DNA of 64,000 bases, taken from Bacillota bacterium (GTDB lineage: Bacteria > Bacillota > Clostridia > Christensenellales > Aristaeellaceae). Location: assembly GCA_023436585.1 (NCBI GenBank), contig JAEZIN010000008.1, positions 1 through 64,000 of the forward strand, written 5' to 3'. The position numbers and the translations under genes were made by a program. Of this stretch, positions 43,678 to 53,559 are shown one piece after another (the first letter of the stretch is position 1; each line of letters starts with the position of its first letter). The notes under the pieces were generated by a model. It worked only from the letters and a program-made list of their open reading frames with translations. It made no database searches and had not been told where the DNA came from.

Positions 43678-44982
43678 TCATTTTTGCTTTATTCGTTGCG
43701 ACAAAAAGCGTAGAGGCTTTGTTATCCGCCACGACTTCGAATTAAGAAGTGCATTTTTCTCACATATGAGCGCGCTTTTTTCAGCGATTAATTCCTCGCA
43801 TTTTTCTTTTAGCTCAGCATTTTCAACTATTAATTGCCGTGCAAAAGAAAAACTATTATCTATATTGAATATCTTCTTCAGCGTGTTGATATTGTCCATA
43901 GTAACTTGCCAAAGGCTTTCTTGCGCTTCCTGTAATTGTTGATTTAGTGTATTTCTATCCTGAAGTACAAAAGCCAGCATTTTATCGCAAAGGTATCCAT
44001 CTGAAACTTCAGCGCCCCACTCGGAATGTTGAATGCTTTCATTGAACCAAACAGTTTTATTGTGGCAATGCAAAGCAAAAGCAGGAGTTCCCAACCCAAA
44101 TGGGATCATCTGTGCATGACCGCGTCCGGCAATAACGAAATCACAATCCTGGTAAAAATTGATAAGCGTGTCGCACGGGATCGATCCAACCAACTCACTT
44201 TGCATGGTTATATTTTGAGTCGCCAGAAGCTCTGAAAGCTTTGAATCAGGGAGGCTATGATTGTATGCCCTGAAAGTATATCCTTCCTTCTGGAGCACAT
44301 TTATTGCGCTTGCCAGGTTTTTAACAAAAGTGCTGGTATCATTATCAAATCGATATTGCGGTCTGTCAAAACCGCAGTTTATCGCTATAAATTTTTTTAT
44401 GCGTGGCTTCGGGTGATATGGGTAATACTTACTTAGCAGTGTGGTCGGGCATGGCTGGAAAGATATTTTCCCCTTATATTCGTCATTGACATACCCACGT
44501 ATGGCTTCTATACTTCCGTAATTGCGAAGGCCAAAAAAAGATGAATGCTTAACCAACTCATTCACATTGTCTGAAAAACATTCATCAAAATCTGGTTGCC
44601 CGCGAAATCTGCAATATCCAATAGCAAAGACTATAATTGGGACATTGATCTTCTTCATTAATTCGGTTGGGCATGCCCAAGTCCAACCGGATATATCGTT
44701 AGGGTTTGTATCCTTAAGGAACAATCCGCCGCCGCCGATGATAAGGCCGTCTGTTTGATTGATAATATCTATTATTTCCTGTGTAACAGGTTGCTTCCAC
44801 TGAATCAGGGTGAAGTCTATTGGAGCCAAAAATTGCTGTAGCAACTCACGCAGAGCACAGTTTAATAAGGTGTCACCTGCATTTGTAAGAATGTGAATGC
44901 CGACATGAGCCAATTTCAGCCTTGCCTTACCCGCGCGCGGATGTAAAAACATTTCTTGCGGATTTTTACCAAGAAAATCCAT
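43678..44982 (-). CDS. Polysaccharide pyruvyl transferase family protein with coiled-coil tail
   Basis: 434 residues. The N-terminal part (about 20-340) has the pyruvyl-transferase/WcaK pattern: HVGIHILTNAGDTLLNCALRELL, DGLIIGGGGLFLKD, FAIGYCRF, SFFGLRNYGSIEAI, and DFVIAGRGHAQMIPFGLGTPAFAL. The C terminus (about 355-420) is a coiled coil ending in SKSWRITKPLRF, a tail also present in modified form in the next gene upstream. It may add a pyruvate ketal to a sugar, though some family members have other roles. ATG 44982 follows GGAGGG by seven bases. Confidence 0.86.
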   Translation of the reverse strand: MDFLGKNPQEMFLHPRAGKARLKLAHVGIHILTNAGDTLLNCALRELLQQFLAPIDFTLIQWKQPVTQEIIDIINQTDGLIIGGGGLFLKDTNPNDISGWTWACPTELMKKINVPIIVFAIGYCRFRGQPDFDECFSDNVNELVKHSSFFGLRNYGSIEAIRGYVNDEYKGKISFQPCPTTLLSKYYPYHPKPRIKKFIAINCGFDRPQYRFDNDTSTFVKNLASAINVLQKEGYTFRAYNHSLPDSKLSELLATQNITMQSELVGSIPCDTLINFYQDCDFVIAGRGHAQMIPFGLGTPAFALHCHNKTVWFNESIQHSEWGAEVSDGYLCDKMLAFVLQDRNTLNQQLQEAQESLWQVTMDNINTLKKIFNIDNSFSFARQLIVENAELKEKCEELIAEKSALICEKNALLNSKSWRITKPLRFLSQRIKQK

Positions 44983-45044
44983 CGCCAATCCCTCCGTCAG
45001 GTATAAATATCTGTAAATCCCAAAGTCACAATCTCAACATCTTT

Positions 45045-47027
45045 TCATGGGCTTTTTGAAGATGGAATCATCTTGCGTACTGTTTTTATAATTCCATTCC
45101 CTAGTTTCCATGACCGCGAGGTGTATATGGACTGGATTTTCGCTTCCAGCGCCGAAATCTGCGTTCTATGCTCGGCGTTATGCGCTTCCAACCTCGAAAT
45201 CCGCGCACTCTGTTCGGTATTAATCGCATCCAGCTCCGATATCTGCGCTTCCAATTCGACACTGTTCGCCTTCAACTCCGAGACTTGTGCATGAAGTCCA
45301 GTGTTATGGGCCTCCAGTCCGGACATTCTATGCACAAGAGCTTCAATCTCATTTGACATCGCATCCTCAATAAACCGCTGCCCAGCGCGGCTGATATACA
45401 TACGCTCGAATGCGACGGCAAGTCTGAGGTTAGCCTCTTGTTGCAGATAGCTGTACTTTAATCTGATCTGCAGCTTATCTGTAAAGCATTCAGATGGTAC
45501 TATGAACCTCATATACTTTTTCCCTGGAGTTATTGTAATGGAGCCGCAGTCAACGCCGTTTGCCTCGCAAGCAACCGATTGCGTTGGATATGAGTAGTTC
45601 CAATCAAAAGCAGCATCATAAAGAATAAGTGAAATTGTCAGCGGCTCGTTTAAAGTCTCAGTCAAATCAAACTCAAACGATGTGCTTTCTCCGTTTGACC
45701 ATGTGCAAACCTCACCATTCACATGCAGTCCACCTAGGCAATAATACGCAGCATACTCATGAGGCTTATGTCTGCTTGTGAAGTATAGTGTGTCACCCAG
45801 ACGGTACGTACGGTTGTTGGACATGTAGTACAAAGCCAAATCTTCTTTGGATATGCTTTGGGTGTAGTAATTAAAACTGCGCATATACTGCTCTTTTTCG
45901 GAAGGGTTGGAGAGCAGATACTGCAGAAAATCCGGATCAGTCATCCAAGGAAATGGTATACACATCCCAAATAATACAAAATTTAAAAACTCCACTGGCA
46001 CGAGGTCTTTGCTGTCATCCTCTATGCCATTGTTACTGAAGCTATGAAAAAGGAAAGAGCCGTCTTCATGCGGAATGCGTCTTGCAAGCATGGCTTCAAA
46101 CATACCTTTGGTTGCAAAACCTAGCACATGCTTGCACTTACAACAGAAATGGAAACACGTCGGGGACTCGTCTAACGCATCCGATGTTGGCTCAAACCCC
46201 GGCCTTGTGCGAATAAGTACTTTGTCGTATTTCTCCTTAGCCCGGGCGCTTAACTCCTGATCGGATACATACTCCTGACCAGCATGATATAAGGCAACAT
46301 GTAAATTGTTGTACAGCACACCTACATCGAACTCCGGCTGATTATCAATGTTGTGTACATCGGCCATGTATTTCTCCGATACAAACAGACGCAAAAGACC
46401 TTTTGAGGAGAGCATCGGAACATTCAGTTTTTTGGATAGAAAGCTGTCATATCTTGCTTTAACCGCTTCCGCGCTGTTGGTGTTAATTAGACAACAGGCA
46501 TTCATAGCCGTGACAAATGGCGGGCGGATAACGCCGCCCGCCTGGAATATAACCGGAATCCCTCTCATATTAGCAGCTTGCAACAGTGCCTTAGGTAGAT
46601 ATTCGTAAACCAAAATTCCCTCGGGTGTATCGTTGAAGTCACCGGTTATTCTGTCCAGCAGTTCACCGATAATCTGCGCAAACTCTGTGTTATCATTATT
46701 AAGCAAATCTACCCAACATTCAAATTGAGACGCAAATTGGGCAATCAGCGCGTTCTCCTTTTCCTGGGTAATGGGATAGGTTTTGAGCGCGAGCATTTCA
46801 TCTGTGGTGGGAACGCTGCTTGCACAGTAAGTTGAGAGGACAGCTCGCAGTGACGTCCCAAATACTGTCTCTTCCACACGGGAGAAACGTGAAAAATACC
46901 GTTCGTGTGATATAATGGGCCAGTTGTTTTTGATACATGCAGACGCATACATGTAAAAATGTGCCCAATGGTAGTAATCCCCAGTCAACTCAAGAGAATC
47001 CATTGTAAAGACAAATGGTATGAACAC
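45045..47027 (-). CDS. Putative capsular polysaccharide-type protein with coiled-coil tail
   Basis: 660 residues, no sure family. The first 400 residues lack signal and membrane segments and contain blocks such as LVYEYLPKALLQAANMRGIPVIFQAGG and SEKYMADVHNIDNQPEFDVGVLYNNLHVALYHAG, which recall nucleotide-sugar glycosyltransferases. A beta-rich segment spans about 420-550. The tail (about 570-640) is a regular heptad coiled coil built from repeats of the form ISxLEAxNxE, ending in SRSWKLGNGIIK. Start is GTG 47027 with GAGGAG seven bases upstream. Probably acts with its neighbours in glycan assembly, perhaps as a transferase or scaffold. Confidence 0.75.
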   Translation of the reverse strand: MFIPFVFTMDSLELTGDYYHWAHFYMYASACIKNNWPIISHERYFSRFSRVEETVFGTSLRAVLSTYCASSVPTTDEMLALKTYPITQEKENALIAQFASQFECWVDLLNNDNTEFAQIIGELLDRITGDFNDTPEGILVYEYLPKALLQAANMRGIPVIFQAGGVIRPPFVTAMNACCLINTNSAEAVKARYDSFLSKKLNVPMLSSKGLLRLFVSEKYMADVHNIDNQPEFDVGVLYNNLHVALYHAGQEYVSDQELSARAKEKYDKVLIRTRPGFEPTSDALDESPTCFHFCCKCKHVLGFATKGMFEAMLARRIPHEDGSFLFHSFSNNGIEDDSKDLVPVEFLNFVLFGMCIPFPWMTDPDFLQYLLSNPSEKEQYMRSFNYYTQSISKEDLALYYMSNNRTYRLGDTLYFTSRHKPHEYAAYYCLGGLHVNGEVCTWSNGESTSFEFDLTETLNEPLTISLILYDAAFDWNYSYPTQSVACEANGVDCGSITITPGKKYMRFIVPSECFTDKLQIRLKYSYLQQEANLRLAVAFERMYISRAGQRFIEDAMSNEIEALVHRMSGLEAHNTGLHAQVSELKANSVELEAQISELDAINTEQSARISRLEAHNAEHRTQISALEAKIQSIYTSRSWKLGNGIIKTVRKMIPSSKSP

Positions 47028-47072
47028 TGCACTTCTCCTCTTGAAATGAAATGAGTTTTGTAATCACTTCTC

Positions 47073-50000
47073 CTAAAGGTTTAGCTTGTCCATAAATCCT
47101 TTCGCATGCAGTTTCTTATATAGACCAGTTTTTTTAAGCATTTCTTTAACTCCCAAAGCCTCGGTTATTTTTTTGATAATGCGGAAAAAAATGCGAGCAC
47201 ACTTCACGACCACTCGTCTGAAAAGACTTCGTTTTGCTGGGTTGTTGCACTGGTGGTTGACAACATTAGCTGCTACAGGGCTTGCCGGCGCAGATGCGTA
47301 GTTGAAGGTAAATGCATTAGAATACTTTCTGAGTTGCTGCAAAAGCAAATCCATCTCAGAGGTGAATTTATGATTACTGACAACGTCACTATAGATCCGC
47401 ATCATACCTTGCACATAAGCATCTTTAGAATAGAATTCACGCGCATATTTTAAAGATTTTTGTCCTCTTTCAAGAACCTCACGTTTATTGGCAATCAGTC
47501 TGGACAATTCTTCCGCATAATCCGATTCTTTTACGGCAATGCCGCAAGAGGGGGCATTTATCACTTCAGGCACTGCTGTCGCATTCCCCTCTATTGCCAG
47601 CACCATTTTGCCGCAACTCATGGCCTCAACTGCCATAAGCCCGAAAGTATCTTGCCTTGACGGCATTAAAAACATATCACAAGCATTATATAGGCTAGCC
47701 ATCAAATCGTCGTCATCCTGCCATCCAAACTCAATGATATTGAATCTGCCTTCCAGTTCCTTAAGCGAATCTTTTTTGTCAACAGTAATGAGTGTAATGT
47801 TTTCAGTAGTCTGCAGACTGAGCAAGGCCTTGATTATGATGTCTCGACCCTTAAGCCTCCAAGAGGAGTTTCTGAACATCAAAACCGTATCATTCCCAGG
47901 TATAGCATGTCTTTTTCTTGCTGCCCAAGTATCACCGGGTTTATATATTTTTTGATCGATGCCGAAAGGCAAATGATACACTGTTTTACCTTTCCATATT
48001 GGAGAGCTTTCGACCTTTTGCTTCATCCAATTCGAAGCAACGATTGCAGAAATCTGCGAGTTTTGGATTGCAGATTTCGTGATCGAAAAATTCAATGCGG
48101 AAATATCGCGATCGATAGCGAAAATCTCGTTAAGGTACTGGCAATCAGCACAATGTGACTTCCATTTCTCACAATCACCATGAGCAACGCAATGCCCACC
48201 CAAAAAGAATAGATCGTGAAGCGTAAGTATAGTTGGTTTCAAATTGGAAATCAACGGCAGGTAATTAACATCGAACTGGCCGTGCAAAAGATGAAAATGG
48301 ATCAAGTCAGCATCAGTAAAAATGCGTTTCTGTAAAAGCTCTTTGGCGGCCCCGGGCTCATTGAAATGAAACTCAAAGGTATTTTTATCATTTGATTCCT
48401 TACACATCACTAACTGCTTGGAATCATAACCTTGTTCACGTAGGTAAAGGTGCAAATTGTGACCGTTAAACCTACTTCCTTTTAAGTCATCGCTAGAGAT
48501 TTGAAGGTTCGTTCCTAATGGTAAATCGTTCAGCTCTGAACATTCTTCCATTTCCACATAGCTTGCTGGTTCGGGGAACTCAGGTACGCCTGATGTTTGT
48601 TGTTTGGGAAACATATTTGCAAAATCCTGCGCCATAATGCTGATTTCATTTTGGTATGCCGCCCATTCTGGCTTATTAAGCACATAACGAATAATCTCGG
48701 CGTAGCCTATCTGTTGCTTCCGCATATCGCTATATGCAGAGTTCTCCTTGACGTAGACTGATGTAAGTGCCTCCGCTAAATATCCCCATTTCCCGCTCCA
48801 GGCCAACTCCAGCCAGATGCAAACATCCTCTCCAAAATTAATATTGTTCGGGAAACGCAAATCGCCCCAAAGCTCACGGTCAACAATAACACACGGCGTA
48901 GCAATATCACATGAAAAAAGACAACGCCTAAACACATCCCCCTGCGTCAAAGATGAGTCAAACACTCGAAGCAGCTTTCCCTCTGCATCAACACGATTGT
49001 ATCCTGTGTGCGATGCGCAATAATGGTTCTCCAGCATGTATGCTAGTTGCTTCTCTAACTTTTGAGGTTCCCATGTGTCATCAGAATCCAAGAAGGCAAT
49101 AAATACGCCGGTCACAGCATCCAAACCGATATTTCTCGCATGAGAAACCCCCATGTTTTGTTCATAACTGATGAGTTTAATGCGATTGTCCTGCTTGATA
49201 TAACGCTCTACCTCGTTAATATCCTCCGTAGAGCCATCGTTCACCAGGATCAACTCCCAATTTTGATAACTTTGCCTTTTTACGCTTTTTATGCTTCTTT
49301 GAAGCAAGTCTATTCGGTTGTAAAACGGAGTTATGATGCTGACAAGACCCCCGCGGAGCTCATCGGTGCTTTCTATCAACCGCTCACTAGCGTACTCCGC
49401 AGATTTTACAAATGGCGTTTCAACTTTCATGAACTGTGTCTGATTAATCCAAAAATGACGTTTTGAGCCCTTGATGGCTCGCATTTCCTCGCTGGTAAGA
49501 GAACTGAGCATATTTTTCCATAAAAGCTCATTCTCCATAATTGTTTTATCATAATTTCGTCCAGTTTGCTTTGAATGAACCCGCCCTTTAACTAATGCTT
49601 CAGGTATATATTTGAGCCTCTGCCCTCTGAACATCTTAAACCACAGATCATAATCCTGCGTGGAACGTTGATTTTCATCAAACATGCTATATGTTTCAAA
49701 ATAAGTTCGATGGATAAGCAGTGAGCAGCCATGAACAAGCCCGCATATAAGTGGGAACAGGCCAAACTCATAATTACCAGCACGGTGGAGCTGCTTCGCG
49801 CTTACTGTCCCAATATACCTTTGTCTTTCATCCATGCATTCATAATCCGAGTAGACAATGCACATCGGGTCATTTTTCAACACGGCAATATTCTTTTCAA
49901 TCTTGTCTGGCTTGTACATGTCGTCATGAGACAACCATGAAAAGTATTCTCCGCGCATATTTACAATACCCATATTCAATGCGGTGGACACCCCGCCGTT

Positions 50001-50201
50001 TTCCTTGGCAAAATACCTGATCTTGTCGCCGTAGGATTTGGCAATATCCTCCGTATTATCCTTGGAGCCGTCATTGATAACCAAAATTTCAATATTGCTA
50101 TATGTCTGCGCAAGTGCGCTGTCAATCGCCTCACGCATATAATTCGATCCATTATAGATAGGTATAACTATTGATACCAAGGGACGAAACTCTTTGCTCA
50201 T
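47073..50201 (-). CDS. Three-domain glycosyltransferase (GT2-GT2-GT4)
   Basis: 1042 residues. GT2 domain 1 (about 5-250): VSIVIPIYNGSNYMREAI, INDGSKDNTEDIA, WLSHDDMY. GT2 domain 2 (about 285-520): VSIITPFYNRIDLLQRSI, VNDGSTEDINEV, AFLDSDDTW. GT4 domain (about 580-950): NGHNLHLYLREQGYDSK, LIHFHLLHGQFDVNYL, HDLFFLGGHCV with a CxxC-type Cys cluster, PFGIDQKIYKPGD, and the GT4 retaining motif PSRQDTFGLMAVEAMSCG. Both GT2 domains keep the DxD pair. It may make two or three successive linkages. Start ATG 50201 is placed eight bases after GGAGTG. Confidence 0.9.
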   Translation of the reverse strand: MSKEFRPLVSIVIPIYNGSNYMREAIDSALAQTYSNIEILVINDGSKDNTEDIAKSYGDKIRYFAKENGGVSTALNMGIVNMRGEYFSWLSHDDMYKPDKIEKNIAVLKNDPMCIVYSDYECMDERQRYIGTVSAKQLHRAGNYEFGLFPLICGLVHGCSLLIHRTYFETYSMFDENQRSTQDYDLWFKMFRGQRLKYIPEALVKGRVHSKQTGRNYDKTIMENELLWKNMLSSLTSEEMRAIKGSKRHFWINQTQFMKVETPFVKSAEYASERLIESTDELRGGLVSIITPFYNRIDLLQRSIKSVKRQSYQNWELILVNDGSTEDINEVERYIKQDNRIKLISYEQNMGVSHARNIGLDAVTGVFIAFLDSDDTWEPQKLEKQLAYMLENHYCASHTGYNRVDAEGKLLRVFDSSLTQGDVFRRCLFSCDIATPCVIVDRELWGDLRFPNNINFGEDVCIWLELAWSGKWGYLAEALTSVYVKENSAYSDMRKQQIGYAEIIRYVLNKPEWAAYQNEISIMAQDFANMFPKQQTSGVPEFPEPASYVEMEECSELNDLPLGTNLQISSDDLKGSRFNGHNLHLYLREQGYDSKQLVMCKESNDKNTFEFHFNEPGAAKELLQKRIFTDADLIHFHLLHGQFDVNYLPLISNLKPTILTLHDLFFLGGHCVAHGDCEKWKSHCADCQYLNEIFAIDRDISALNFSITKSAIQNSQISAIVASNWMKQKVESSPIWKGKTVYHLPFGIDQKIYKPGDTWAARKRHAIPGNDTVLMFRNSSWRLKGRDIIIKALLSLQTTENITLITVDKKDSLKELEGRFNIIEFGWQDDDDLMASLYNACDMFLMPSRQDTFGLMAVEAMSCGKMVLAIEGNATAVPEVINAPSCGIAVKESDYAEELSRLIANKREVLERGQKSLKYAREFYSKDAYVQGMMRIYSDVVSNHKFTSEMDLLLQQLRKYSNAFTFNYASAPASPVAANVVNHQCNNPAKRSLFRRVVVKCARIFFRIIKKITEALGVKEMLKKTGLYKKLHAKGFMDKLNL

Positions 50202-50249
50202 GTTTAACTCACTCCAAACCTTCATCTACAGTCCAACAAAAAATTGTTT

Positions 50250-51359
50250 TCACTTCTTTCGCCACACCATGCGGTTGATTACATCCGTATATCCCTGTAT
50301 GATTTTACATACCTTTCCGCTTACATTCACGTCCGCATAATCCAGGACTGCTGACTTTGGCGTAGCTTTGAGGCTTGTCGCTAATTCGACAGCTTGCAAA
50401 ATGGCTCTTTCGCCAATGCCGCCGATCACCATGCCACCCCGGTCTATAGCCTCCTGGCGCTCAGTGCTCGTCCGCGCGGAGACGGACGGGAAGCCCAGGA
50501 TTGCAGACTCTTCCGCCAAGGTTCCGCTATCTGACACCACACAGAAGGCGCTCTCCTGCAGCGCGATATATTCCGAAAACCCAAAGGGCTCGTGGGTTCT
50601 GACGAGCGGATTGAACTTCACACCGCACGCATCAATGGCTTTTTGGCTGCGGGGGTGGACAGAATACAGCACAGGCATATTGTATTTGTCTGCCAGAGCA
50701 TTGATGGCGCCTATGAGCTCATGAAAATTGTACTCGTTGTCTATATTTTCCTCCCTGTGAGCGGACAGGAGAATGTAGTTTTGCGGTTCCAGCAAAAGGC
50801 GCTGCACAACATCAGACGCCCTGCGTTGCTCCAGCACCTCGCGCATGGGAGAGCCGGTTACAAAGGTATACTCGCGCTTAAGCCCTTCGGCCAGCAAATT
50901 GCGCCGCGCCTGCTCGCTGTAGGGCAGATTTACGTCGCTGATATGGTCCACCATGCGGCGGTTGAGCTCCTCGGGCAAATTCTCGTCGAAGCAGCGATTG
51001 CCCGCTTCCATGTGAAATACGGGTATCTTCAGGCGCTTGGCGGAAATCGCTGAGAGCGCGGAGTTCGTGTCACCAAGGATCAGCACCGCGTCAGGCCGCG
51101 TTTCGGCCAAAAGCTTATAACTCTTGGCAATGATGTTGCCAATGGTTTCGCCCAGGTCGCCGCCCACTGCATCCAAATAATGGTCAGGCGCCTTGAGCTG
51201 CAGATCCTCAAAAAAAATCTGATTCAGCGTATAAGCGTAGTTCTGCCCTGTATGGACCAGCGTATGGTCGAATACCTGATCGGCAAGCTTGATTACGGCC
51301 GAGAGGCGAATAATTTCCGGACGGGTACCCAAAATCGTCATCAGTTTGAGCTTGCTCAA
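50250..51359 (-). CDS. fnlC: UDP-N-acetyl-sugar 2-epimerase of UDP-L-FucNAc synthesis (FnlC/CapG-like)
   Basis: 369 residues, WecB/epimerase-2 fold. TILGTRPEIIRLSAVIK, LVHTGQNYAYTLNQIFFEDL, PVFHMEAGNRCFDENLPEELNRR, VLLSAHREENID-like (ILLSAHREENID), VVSDSGTLAEESAILG and RTSTERQEAID are the family blocks. Adjacent capE/capF genes mark it as the third enzyme of UDP-N-acetyl-L-fucosamine synthesis rather than general WecB. TTG 51359 has AGGAGG seven bases upstream. It starts two bases after the capF-like gene ends. Confidence 0.9.
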   Translation of the reverse strand: MSKLKLMTILGTRPEIIRLSAVIKLADQVFDHTLVHTGQNYAYTLNQIFFEDLQLKAPDHYLDAVGGDLGETIGNIIAKSYKLLAETRPDAVLILGDTNSALSAISAKRLKIPVFHMEAGNRCFDENLPEELNRRMVDHISDVNLPYSEQARRNLLAEGLKREYTFVTGSPMREVLEQRRASDVVQRLLLEPQNYILLSAHREENIDNEYNFHELIGAINALADKYNMPVLYSVHPRSQKAIDACGVKFNPLVRTHEPFGFSEYIALQESAFCVVSDSGTLAEESAILGFPSVSARTSTERQEAIDRGGMVIGGIGERAILQAVELATSLKATPKSAVLDYADVNVSGKVCKIIQGYTDVINRMVWRKK

Positions 51360-51361
51360 TG

Positions 51362-52441
51362 CTATACCTCCTGAAATATCGTATCGGGTTTTTCCGGATC
51401 AAACTGCTCGTTGCACCACATGAACGTGATTAAATTCGTGTCGCCGGTGTTCTCAATGTTGTGGGTGTAGCCTGGCGGGATGTCCAAAACCTCCATCTTA
51501 TCGCCGCTCACGCGGTATTCGATGACCTCTTGGCTATCGATGCGCCGGAAGCGTATCACGCCTTCGCCGCCTACAACCAGAAATTTTTCATTTTTGGTGT
51601 GATGCCAGTGGTTGCCCTTAACAATGCCCGGCTTCGCGATATTCACGGAAAACTGCCCGTGGCGCTCCGTGCGCAGGATTTCGGTAAAGCTACCGCGGCT
51701 GTCCACATTCATCTTGAGCGGATAGGAAAATTCATCCTCCGGCAGATAAGACAGATAGGTAGCGTGGAGCTTTTTCACAAACGGGTCGCTCAAGTCCGGA
51801 ACGGACAACGTATTGCGGCTGTCCCGGAAGCCTTCCAGCAGTTCAACGATACGCCCCAGTGTCGCCTTATGTGCAATAGCCTCGGACGGATTGCCGGTCA
51901 AAGCGCGTTTGAGCTCATCCAGCAGATCATCGATATACACCAGCGTCAACTCTACGCTTGGATCATTGACCGTTATGGGCAGCCTCCGCGCGATGTTGTG
52001 GCAAAAGGTTGCTATTGCGCTGTTATAGTTTGGGCGGCACCACTTGCCGAACAAATTCGGGAAGCGATAGATGATTACTTTAGCCCCCGTATCCGCACCG
52101 TAAGCTATTAATAATTCCTCCCCTGCGCGCTTGGATTGACCGTACGGGTTGTACAGCGCCGCCTGCGTGGAGGACGATAGAACGATAGGGCACGTATTCC
52201 CATGTTTTTTTAGGGTATCAAGCAGCACGGAGGTAAAGCCGAAATTACCTTCCATGAACTCCTTCGGGTCCTTCGGGCGGTTAACGCCTGCCAGATGAAA
52301 CACAAAATCGGCGTCTTGGCAATAGCTGTCCAGCAAGGCCGGATCGGTATCCACATCATACCGGTATAACTCATGATCCGGCAGCGATGCGCACAGATTT
52401 TTCCCAACAAAGCCGTTCGCGCCCGTAACAAGTATCCTCAT
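51362..52441 (-). CDS. fnlB: Bifunctional epimerase/reductase with C-terminal cupin (FnlB/CapF-like)
   Basis: 359 residues. N-terminal short-chain dehydrogenase (about 1-245): MRILVTGANGFVGKNL, YNPYGQSKRAGEELL (Tyr-x3-Lys). C-terminal cupin (about 250-355): RGSFTEILRTERHGQFSVNIAKPGIVKGNHWHHTKNEKFLV, with metal-binding histidines, and IPPGYTHNIENTG. This two-domain layout is that of S. aureus CapF. ATG 52441 overlaps the stop of the upstream capE-like gene by one base (TGATG). Confidence 0.94.
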   Translation of the reverse strand: MRILVTGANGFVGKNLCASLPDHELYRYDVDTDPALLDSYCQDADFVFHLAGVNRPKDPKEFMEGNFGFTSVLLDTLKKHGNTCPIVLSSSTQAALYNPYGQSKRAGEELLIAYGADTGAKVIIYRFPNLFGKWCRPNYNSAIATFCHNIARRLPITVNDPSVELTLVYIDDLLDELKRALTGNPSEAIAHKATLGRIVELLEGFRDSRNTLSVPDLSDPFVKKLHATYLSYLPEDEFSYPLKMNVDSRGSFTEILRTERHGQFSVNIAKPGIVKGNHWHHTKNEKFLVVGGEGVIRFRRIDSQEVIEYRVSGDKMEVLDIPPGYTHNIENTGDTNLITFMWCNEQFDPEKPDTIFQEV

Positions 52442-53472
52442 CAATATGCCTCCGCGTTCTGCCCGGCAAGAGATTTTTGAACGTAATCTAGCTTTAGGAG
52501 CATCACTTTGAGCTCATCCTTATTCAGCCTGTATGTATTATGCGAAGTATAGTCCTCCGCTTCCGTAACCGCGCCTTGGCCACTACTCGTATATTTCCCA
52601 TAATTCAAATCGCGGCTGTCCAGCGGTACACGGTAGTAGCTGCCCATGTCCTCTGCGCGAGCCAGCTCCTCGCGCATCAACAGTGACTCATACAGCTTTT
52701 CGCCGTGGCGCGTGCCTATTTCGCGGATGTTCGTTGGGTAGTTGAATAGTTCGCACATCGTTTCTGCCAGCATCTGCACAGTTGCCGCTGGGGCCTTCTG
52801 AATGAAGGTATCCCCCGGATTGCCATGAGTGAATGCGAACAAAACCAACTCCACCGCATCCTCCAGGCTCATCATGAAGCGAGTCATATTGGGATCGGTG
52901 ACAGTCAAGGGCTTGTTCTCTCGCATCTGCTTGATAAACAGCGGTATAACCGAGCCGCGCGAACACATCACGTTGCCATACCGCGTAACGCAAATCGTCG
53001 TCCCGTTTGCGCTTCTCGTCTTTGCCAGCGCGGTCTTTTCCATGAGCGCCTTTGACATTCCCATGGCATTTATCGGGTAAACCGCTTTGTCTGTCGAAAG
53101 ACATATCACATTTTTAACGCCTGCATCTACAGCTGCATTTACAACATTTTCGGTGCCTAGCACATTCGTGCGCACAGCCTCGCCCGGGAAAAACTCGCAA
53201 GACGGCACCTGCTTGAGCGCTGCCGCCTGAAACACATAGTCTACTCCTGCCATCGCAGCGCGGACACTGTCGTAATTACGCACATCGCCAATATAGAATT
53301 TGAGTTTGGGGTTTTGGTAAACGTTTCGCATATCATCTTGCTTCTTTTCATCGCGACTGAATATGCGTATCTCCCCAATATCCGTATTCACAAAACGTTT
53401 CAAAACCGCATTGCCGAACGACCCGGTTCCTCCAGTGATCAGCAGCGTTTTCGCTTGAAAAATTGATGACAC
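52441..53472 (-). CDS. fnlA: UDP-GlcNAc 4,6-dehydratase/5-epimerase (FnlA/CapE-like)
   Basis: 343 residues. ITGGTGSFGNAVLKRF binds NAD(P), then FSRDEKKQDDMRNVY, YIGDVRNYDSV, FQAAALKQVPSCEFFP, and LSTDKAVYPINAMGMSKALMEK. The usual catalytic Tyr is replaced by Met in GMSK, as in CapE/FlaA1-type enzymes (known family feature). First committed step to UDP-L-FucNAc. GTG 53472 is chosen as GGAGG lies nine bases upstream and the start fits CapE; ATG 53481 sits directly on that site. Confidence 0.92.
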   Translation of the reverse strand: MSSIFQAKTLLITGGTGSFGNAVLKRFVNTDIGEIRIFSRDEKKQDDMRNVYQNPKLKFYIGDVRNYDSVRAAMAGVDYVFQAAALKQVPSCEFFPGEAVRTNVLGTENVVNAAVDAGVKNVICLSTDKAVYPINAMGMSKALMEKTALAKTRSANGTTICVTRYGNVMCSRGSVIPLFIKQMRENKPLTVTDPNMTRFMMSLEDAVELVLFAFTHGNPGDTFIQKAPAATVQMLAETMCELFNYPTNIREIGTRHGEKLYESLLMREELARAEDMGSYYRVPLDSRDLNYGKYTSSGQGAVTEAEDYTSHNTYRLNKDELKVMLLKLDYVQKSLAGQNAEAY

Positions 53473-53559
53473 AATACTCATCCTCCATATCAATTAGCCA
53501 TTATTATACCACAACACACATTTATATAAAAACCATCTGTCTCCATGTTAATAACTTTT

